This document shows positions 30,073-34,143 of a stretch of 34,143 nucleotides of DNA, one piece after another. Under the pieces are notes generated by a model. That model searched no databases. It saw only the letters and a program-made list of their open reading frames with translations, and was not told the origin of the DNA. The stretch covers positions 575,000 to 609,142 of the forward strand of contig NW_013657672.1 of NCBI RefSeq assembly GCF_000142905.1, written 5' to 3'. The DNA is from Thecamonas trahens ATCC 50062. Taxonomy: Eukaryota > Apusozoa > Apusomonadida > Apusomonadidae. How positions within the stretch are numbered: position 1 is the first letter of the stretch; every line of letters begins with the position of its first letter. A program made the translations under genes and the position numbers.

Positions 30073-31512
30073 TTAGAGAAAGGCCGACATGTCGTCCTGC
30101 GCCATGCGCGCGGTCGCCTTCTTCTTCTTCTTGCGCTTCCGCTTGCCGGCGGCAGACGACGGCGGCGGAGCAGCTGCAGCTGTTGCCGCGGCCGCGACAT
30201 CACCTGGGACCACGAGACCAGCGCGAGCGAGAGCACCAGCGAGCCACGGTGGTGGAGCGCCCTCATATGTCTCGCCGACAGCATCCTCGCCCAGAAAGTC
30301 GATGACCTCGCCGATCTCGCGGTGGCGAGCCTGCTTGTGGGCCCATCCTGACTCGAGCTCCTTGGCATCGTTGGACCACTTGCGGTGAAAGATGCGCTTT
30401 CCGCACGCCGGGCATGGCTTGCCATCGCTGTTGAATGGCGGCGAGTTGAGAAAGACGTCGAGACAGCCGTAGTGGTAAAAGTGACCGCAGTACACGCGCT
30501 CGACCTGCAGCGCTTTGGACGTCACCTTCCCGAGCTCTGTCGGATCGGCCGGGAACACGGGCTCCTCGCAGCACTGGCACGGCTGGGTAGGGTAGTTGGC
30601 AACCGATGACATCAGGTACTGAGCCACCTCCAGCAGTGAGCGCCGCGGCTCGACAGTCTTGCTCGGCTCGGGCGTCGACGCGGCAGCTTCGGCAGCCTCG
30701 AGGTCGGCCAACAGCCTGCGGGTCTTGCCCAGAATTCGGCGGCCACCGCGCTCGGCAAAAGTCGACCCAGCATACGACGATCTGGTCTTGGTCGTTGACA
30801 GCCGCTGCAGCGGCCCGGAAACAGCCAGACGCGCCAGCTCCTTGGCGTGAGCGGCAAACATGGCCTCGTACTGCGGGGTAAAGTTTGAGCGTGTGATCTC
30901 CAGTTCGACAGGGCTTGCCGGATACTGGTTGTCAATGGTGAGCTCAGCAGTGAGCTTGTACTTGCCTTGAGCGAGAACGAGTTTGACCTTGCCCTGGGCC
31001 TCGTACAGCTTGATCTTCTTCGACAGTGTCTCCTCGCCGTCGCCGCCGTCGGAGCGCAGTGCTACCAACTCATCCCAGGCTGCGATCAGTAGATTCTGCA
31101 CCATAAAGCCCTTGAGCTTGTCGTAGACCGGGACCACCTGGCACATCGCAACATGGGCAGCAGCTTCGGCTTCGCACAGGTTCTTCAGTTTGGCTACCAA
31201 GCTCTGTGGCAGCGCCTTGGACTTGAGAATGACCACCACCGGTGAGGCCGGATAGCCGGGAGGGAACTGGATCTGTAGCGTCACTTCTTTGTACGGAGTG
31301 ATGCTACCGGTGGATCTACATGTGAGTAGGCGCGGGGGCATACTAGGAGGAGAGGCCGAGCTGAGGCAGGCGGCATGGGGCGCTTACCATAGTCTGACGA
31401 GCACGAGCTCACGGACACACGAGACGAGCTCGTCGTCGGGGATGTGGTCGCGGGCACGGGCGAGCTCTTTGAGCACCATCCGCTCGCGCTCGCTTGACAC
31501 GTCACTTGCCAT
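30073..31512 (-). CDS. RWD-RING protein, probable E3 ubiquitin ligase; two exons
   Basis: Exon 1 is 31388-31512 (ATG at 31512) and exon 2 is 30073-31342, together 464 residues. Two RWD-like segments each carry the YPxxxP motif (PPGYPASPVVVIL and NQYPASPVELEI). A RING-H2 finger spans about 297-355 with CQCC, then CGHFYHYGC and CPAC, giving the spacing C-x2-C, C-x-H-x2-H-x2-C, C-x2-C. RING-H2 fingers recruit E2 enzymes, and RWD domains bind E2s or partners. Two RWD modules before a RING recall FANCL, but also RNF25-like proteins, so I do not name it. The C-terminus is a Lys/Arg run (KRKRKKKKK), a likely nuclear signal, ending DMSAFL. It shares a divergent promoter with the four-TM gene at 31728. 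Confidence 0.8.
31343..31387 (-). other. 45-nt spliceosomal intron in the RWD-RING gene
   Basis: Minus strand GTAAGCG donor after codon fragment TG, and acceptor CTCCTAG before TATGCCC. Removing it joins the RWD N-terminus (ELVLVRL) in frame to the remainder. An alternative acceptor 18 bases upstream (CCTCAG, 27-nt intron) is also in frame. A third (CATGTAG) would create a stop codon. Without removal, the first 41 codons are out of frame with the body of the protein. It is the clearest intron in the window. Confidence 0.7.
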
Positions 31513-31727
31513 GGGTAACAAGAAGGCAGAGAGGAAGGGAGAGAGATATAGTGTGTGCGTGTGTGCGTGCGTGTGTATGTGAGGGAGAGAGCAGTAGTCG
31601 GACTGTGTCGCGTTTGAAGTCGTGCTGGCAGTTTCCGAGTGGAATGGGCAGCCCCCGTCCCCGGGGTGCCTTGCCGCGAGTCGGAGGAGGTTGCAGCAAA
31701 ACGGCTCTCTGTTGTTACGGAGAACAT
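31513..31727. promoter_or_regulatory. Divergent promoter region: RWD-RING gene and four-TM gene
   Basis: 215 bases between opposite start codons. It contains a GT/CA dinucleotide-rich stretch (about 31550-31580) and a GAGAGAGA stretch next to the RWD-RING start, so that gene's leader is again CT/CA-rich on its coding strand. An in-frame ATG at 31644 could extend the four-TM protein by 28 residues and shorten this region. Confidence 0.45.
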
Positions 31728-32207
31728 ATGGCTGACGAGGTCATTGAACGCTTCCCGTACTTGCTCAACGTAATTGTGCTCGGGCCCGTTGCTGGTACGC
31801 TGTGGACCGGCTCGGCCAAACATGTGCTGTTCGAGGGGAAAGTCGAGGGCTGGTCGCCAGAGGTGGCTCGTGTGGCGGCGTGTACCATCGTCGGCATGAT
31901 TGTTGTCTCGCTTGTCGGGCTGGTGGAACCAAAGCGGTGCATGGCGCTGCCAGCTGTGCAAGCTGTGGCGTACATGGTGTATCTCGGCGGAGTGACACTG
32001 CCGCGCATCGCAGCTGAAGGACTGGACTCAGTCGGGCGTCCGATCGCCGGGCTCTTCAGCTTTATGGCTCTGGCGTATGTCATGTGGATTGTGTTCATGG
32101 CCGTCGAAGATAGTGATGGAGAGCAGGGTGTGCCACCAACGCTGCTCCGCAGGCGCATGATCGCCAGGGCCAAGCCCAAGACCGATACGAAGATCAAGGC
32201 ACAGTAG
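31728..32207 (+). CDS. Small four-TM protein of unknown function
   Basis: 159 residues from the ATG at 31728, which sits in a good context (AACATATG); an in-frame ATG at 31644 is an alternative. Four hydrophobic segments are visible, about 12-28 (LNVIVLGPVAGTLW), 46-66 (ARVAACTIVGMIVVSLVG), 71-91 (ALPAVQAVAYMVYLGGV) and 104-124 (IAGLFSFMALAYVMWIVF). A basic tail (RRRMIARAKPKTDTKIK) lies on one side of the membrane. No family recognised. It is the last convincing gene before the telomere, about 1.7 kb from the first repeat block. Confidence 0.6.
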   Translation: MADEVIERFPYLLNVIVLGPVAGTLWTGSAKHVLFEGKVEGWSPEVARVAACTIVGMIVVSLVGLVEPKRCMALPAVQAVAYMVYLGGVTLPRIAAEGLDSVGRPIAGLFSFMALAYVMWIVFMAVEDSDGEQGVPPTLLRRRMIARAKPKTDTKIKAQ

Positions 32208-33124
32208 CGAGTTGTGATGTTCTCGAACGGCAAAATGAGGAAGTGCTCAACCACCAAACAAGTCGCCGCGGAAGTGAGCAGAGGTTGATGACTATGAATG
32301 ATGACGATATTGGTACTAGTGCTGGTGTGGGGTTAGGGATGGCCGGGAGTGTGGTCGCGGGTTGCATTTTTAGTGGTGGGTGGGAGCTAGGTGGTGATGA
32401 AGGTGGGCTGATCGGGCGAGCGGGTGGCGGCTGGCGGCTGGTGGTCGGCGAGGCGGGGGCAGCTGAGGGGGCTGGGTCGGGACTGGGTGGCTCGAGATTG
32501 CTGTTGGTTGAACGATGGGCAGCATGACTGGTGATGGTTGAGGGATGGCGGTATCACAGTCGGGGATGCGGATAGGGGTGAGGTAGAGCGGGGAGAGGAG
32601 GAGGACGAGGAGGAAGAGGAAGCGGGATGCGCGATGGGATGGTGGTGGGCATGGCCATGGCAAAGGGGCTGGGGGTTGTGGCTGGGATGATAGTGATGGT
32701 GGTGGAGTAGGGGGTGAGGGTAGTGGTTGGTGGTGATTGGGCGTAATAAGTGTGGTAGGGGGGATGAGGGGGGTCGTGAGGTGATTGGCGTGGCGGGCGG
32801 AATGGTGGTGGGTATGGCGATTGGGCTTGCGGATGCATGTGGGTGAGTATGATGAGGCTAATGGGTGTGTGTGGGGTGTGGGCGATAGGGGCGGCGGGTA
32901 CTTAGCCGGCAGAGGGAAGGCGGCGGACGTTAATTGAGTTGAACATTGAATTGATTGAAGAAAAGCTTGAACCAGCATCAAACGAGGCAATGACGTCCAC
33001 ACCAACAACCAAAGATCATACATGGCTCGCACTGCACACATATGAGTAAGCCAACAGGGACTGGACAAAGCTAGCAGGCAATGGGATGGACTCGGGTGAC
33101 GTTGAGGTCGATGAGGCAGGGCGC

Positions 33125-33153
33125 GGTTGATCGTTCAGATCTGCAGATCAACC
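33125..33153. repeat. Inverted repeat (8-bp stem)
   Basis: GGTTGATC at 33125-33132 pairs perfectly with GATCAACC at 33146-33153 across a 13-base loop that contains CAGATCTG, itself a palindrome. It lies in the A-rich subtelomeric block with no gene next to it. It could be a binding site or a small hairpin; chance is possible. Confidence 0.4.
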
Positions 33154-33524
33154 ATGACCACGACACAACAGGGTCAACACAAAATACATAACATGCAAAA
33201 CTATTGACCATGACTGACGACAAGAAAGATGAGAAACGATACTGTAGTGAGCAAGGCCCGATGGTGGATGTGGAAGTCAAGGTCGATGAAAACAAGGGAG
33301 TCAAGAGCAAATGAAGCATGAAGAATAATGATACAAAGCAACAACAAGAGCAAAGGCAATGATCAATGAGAATGCATGTCGATTGTAGTCAACCATCACA
33401 GGCAAAAACAACCAAAACAGAACATGAAGGCAGACAATAGCAACAACAAAGCATGTGAAAACATGAACGCCAAAGAGCAAGGAACATGGTCAGCCAACAA
33501 GAACAGAAACAGAGACAATCGAAT

Positions 33525-33558
33525 AATCAATTGACAATAATCAATGACAATCAATTGA
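33525..33558 (+). repeat. Direct repeat AATCAATTGA, two copies
   Basis: Exact copies at 33525-33534 and 33549-33558, each containing the palindrome CAATTG. They are surrounded by related words (CAATCGAA, ATCAATGACAAT), forming a small cluster of ATTG/CAAT sites in the subtelomeric A-rich block. Confidence 0.45.
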
Positions 33559-33900
33559 ACATCAAACAATCGAACGAGTGACGAGTGGCGAATCATGAAA
33601 ATGTTGAATGACATTCATGTCACCCACCAACCCGCACATGCGACTCAGACGAACGAGTAACACCGGCAAGTGTCAATGGGGGGATGGGGATTGTGAATCA
33701 CCATCAAAGAATCAATTCAGGCCCATGAACAGCCATGTGCATAGTGGGATGGAGGATGAGTATGGTGGGATGGGTGGGACTGTGGATGTGGGTCATAGAA
33801 AGGATGAGTACGGGTGGCAAGGGGCTAGTGAGTGGCAAGTAGAGTGAGTGGTGGTCGGTGGGGAGAAATGGGGTGGGACTAGGGTTGATGAGGCATCAGC

Positions 33901-34143
33901 TAGGGTTAGGGTTAGGGTTAGGGTTAGGGTTAGGGTTAGGGTTAGGGTTAGGGTTAGGAGGTAGGTAGGTAGGTAGGTAGTTAGGGTTAGGGTTAGGGTT
34001 AGGGTTAGGGTTAGGGAATAGGGTTAGGGTTAGGGTTAGGGTTAGGGTTAGGGTTAGGGTTAGGGTTAGGGTTAGGGTTAGGGTTAGGGTGCATTAGGGT
34101 TAGGGTTAGGGTTAGGGTTAGGGTAGGATCCCATAGGTTAGGG
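33901..34143 (+). repeat. Telomere: TTAGGG array with interruptions
   Basis: Vertebrate-type TTAGGG repeats run to the window end on the plus strand, the orientation expected for a right chromosome end. There are four blocks: about 33901-33957, 33981-34015, 34021-34090 and 34094-34124. Interruptions are a TAGG/GTAG run (33958-33980), GGAATAGGG (near 34016), GTGCATTAGGG (near 34090) and a segment containing GGATCC (34126-34131) before a final TTAGGG. One isolated TAGGGTT at about 33880 precedes the array. Confidence 0.96.

Larger units (their letters stand above)
32208..33900. other. Gene-free subtelomeric region with strand-skewed blocks
   Basis: No open frame here looks like a real protein. 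Bases 32300-32900 are G/T-rich on the plus strand, with many GGTGG, GGGATG and GGTAGT words. Bases about 32930-33650 switch abruptly to an A-rich, T-poor plus strand with lower GC. Bases 33660-33900 return to G-rich words (GGGATGG, GGGTGGG) that grade into the telomere. The G-rich parts resemble degenerate telomere-like sequence and could form G-quadruplexes. The A-rich block contains CAAT/ATTG words and a short hairpin. This may be a subtelomeric element shared with other chromosome ends; that is untested. Confidence 0.75.

Noticed and set aside
32370-33068. Pro/His-rich minus-strand frame in the subtelomere
   Set aside because: Translation of G/T-rich repeats giving Pro/Ser/Thr/His low complexity, with no recognisable domain or start context.
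33396-33614. Hydrophobic 72-residue minus-strand frame in the subtelomere
   Set aside because: Hydrophobicity follows from the T-rich minus strand; no domain, no upstream signal and no plausible context.
33901-34143. CRISPR-like or tandem-repeat array
   Set aside because: Contiguous TTAGGG hexamers at a chromosome end with no spacers; this is a telomere.

Overview
This is the right end of a chromosome from a GC-rich, gene-dense unicellular eukaryote. The last ~240 bases are TTAGGG telomere repeats, with the G-rich strand running toward the window end. Eukaryotic identity rests on the telomere, an SPT16 (FACT) gene, an RWD/RING gene with a short spliceable intron, and an exon of an RBM22/SLT11-like splicing factor. 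High GC, scarce introns, a hybrid histidine kinase and large secreted repeat/GCC2-like membrane proteins recall apusomonads such as Thecamonas. That placement is a guess from general knowledge, not a database match.

Left edge (1-451): an AT microsatellite, one orphan exon of an RBM22-like gene on the minus strand, and a run of 23 G. From 452 to 19856 the window holds three very large genes. Two are paralogous giant surface proteins (signal peptide, FG-GAP-like beta-propeller repeats, Gly-rich beta-helix, Cys-rich module, about 11 membrane segments), at 452-6188 (minus) and 14002-19856 (plus). They point away from each other on either side of a 2194-residue bacterial-type alpha-2-macroglobulin gene (6376-12960, minus). 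That protein has an intact CxEQ thioester motif, no visible signal peptide and a 12-cysteine cluster in its bait-like segment.

Middle (19866-27141, all minus): a hybrid histidine kinase (PAS, HisKA, HATPase, two degenerate and one canonical receiver domain), then SPT16. Right arm (27482-32207): a small two-TM protein, a GT61/DUF563 glycosyltransferase, a tandem-RWD RING protein with a 45-nt intron, and a four-TM protein. Genes are arranged as divergent pairs sharing short promoters and convergent pairs whose stop codons lie 9 and 19 bases apart. From 32208 to 33900 is gene-free, strand-skewed subtelomeric DNA, followed by the telomere.

The main oddity is that three genes (both giant paralogs and the kinase) are each split over several frames. 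There are eight breaks in all. Every break is repaired by one extra base and nearly all lie at or beside short homopolymer runs. The long single-frame genes (macroglobulin, SPT16, GT61) show none. Systematic homopolymer undercalling is the simplest explanation; real -1 frameshifting or decay cannot be excluded from sequence alone. No operon-like functional system is evident. The macroglobulin and its two flanking receptor-like paralogs are the most plausible functional neighbourhood, and that link is inference.
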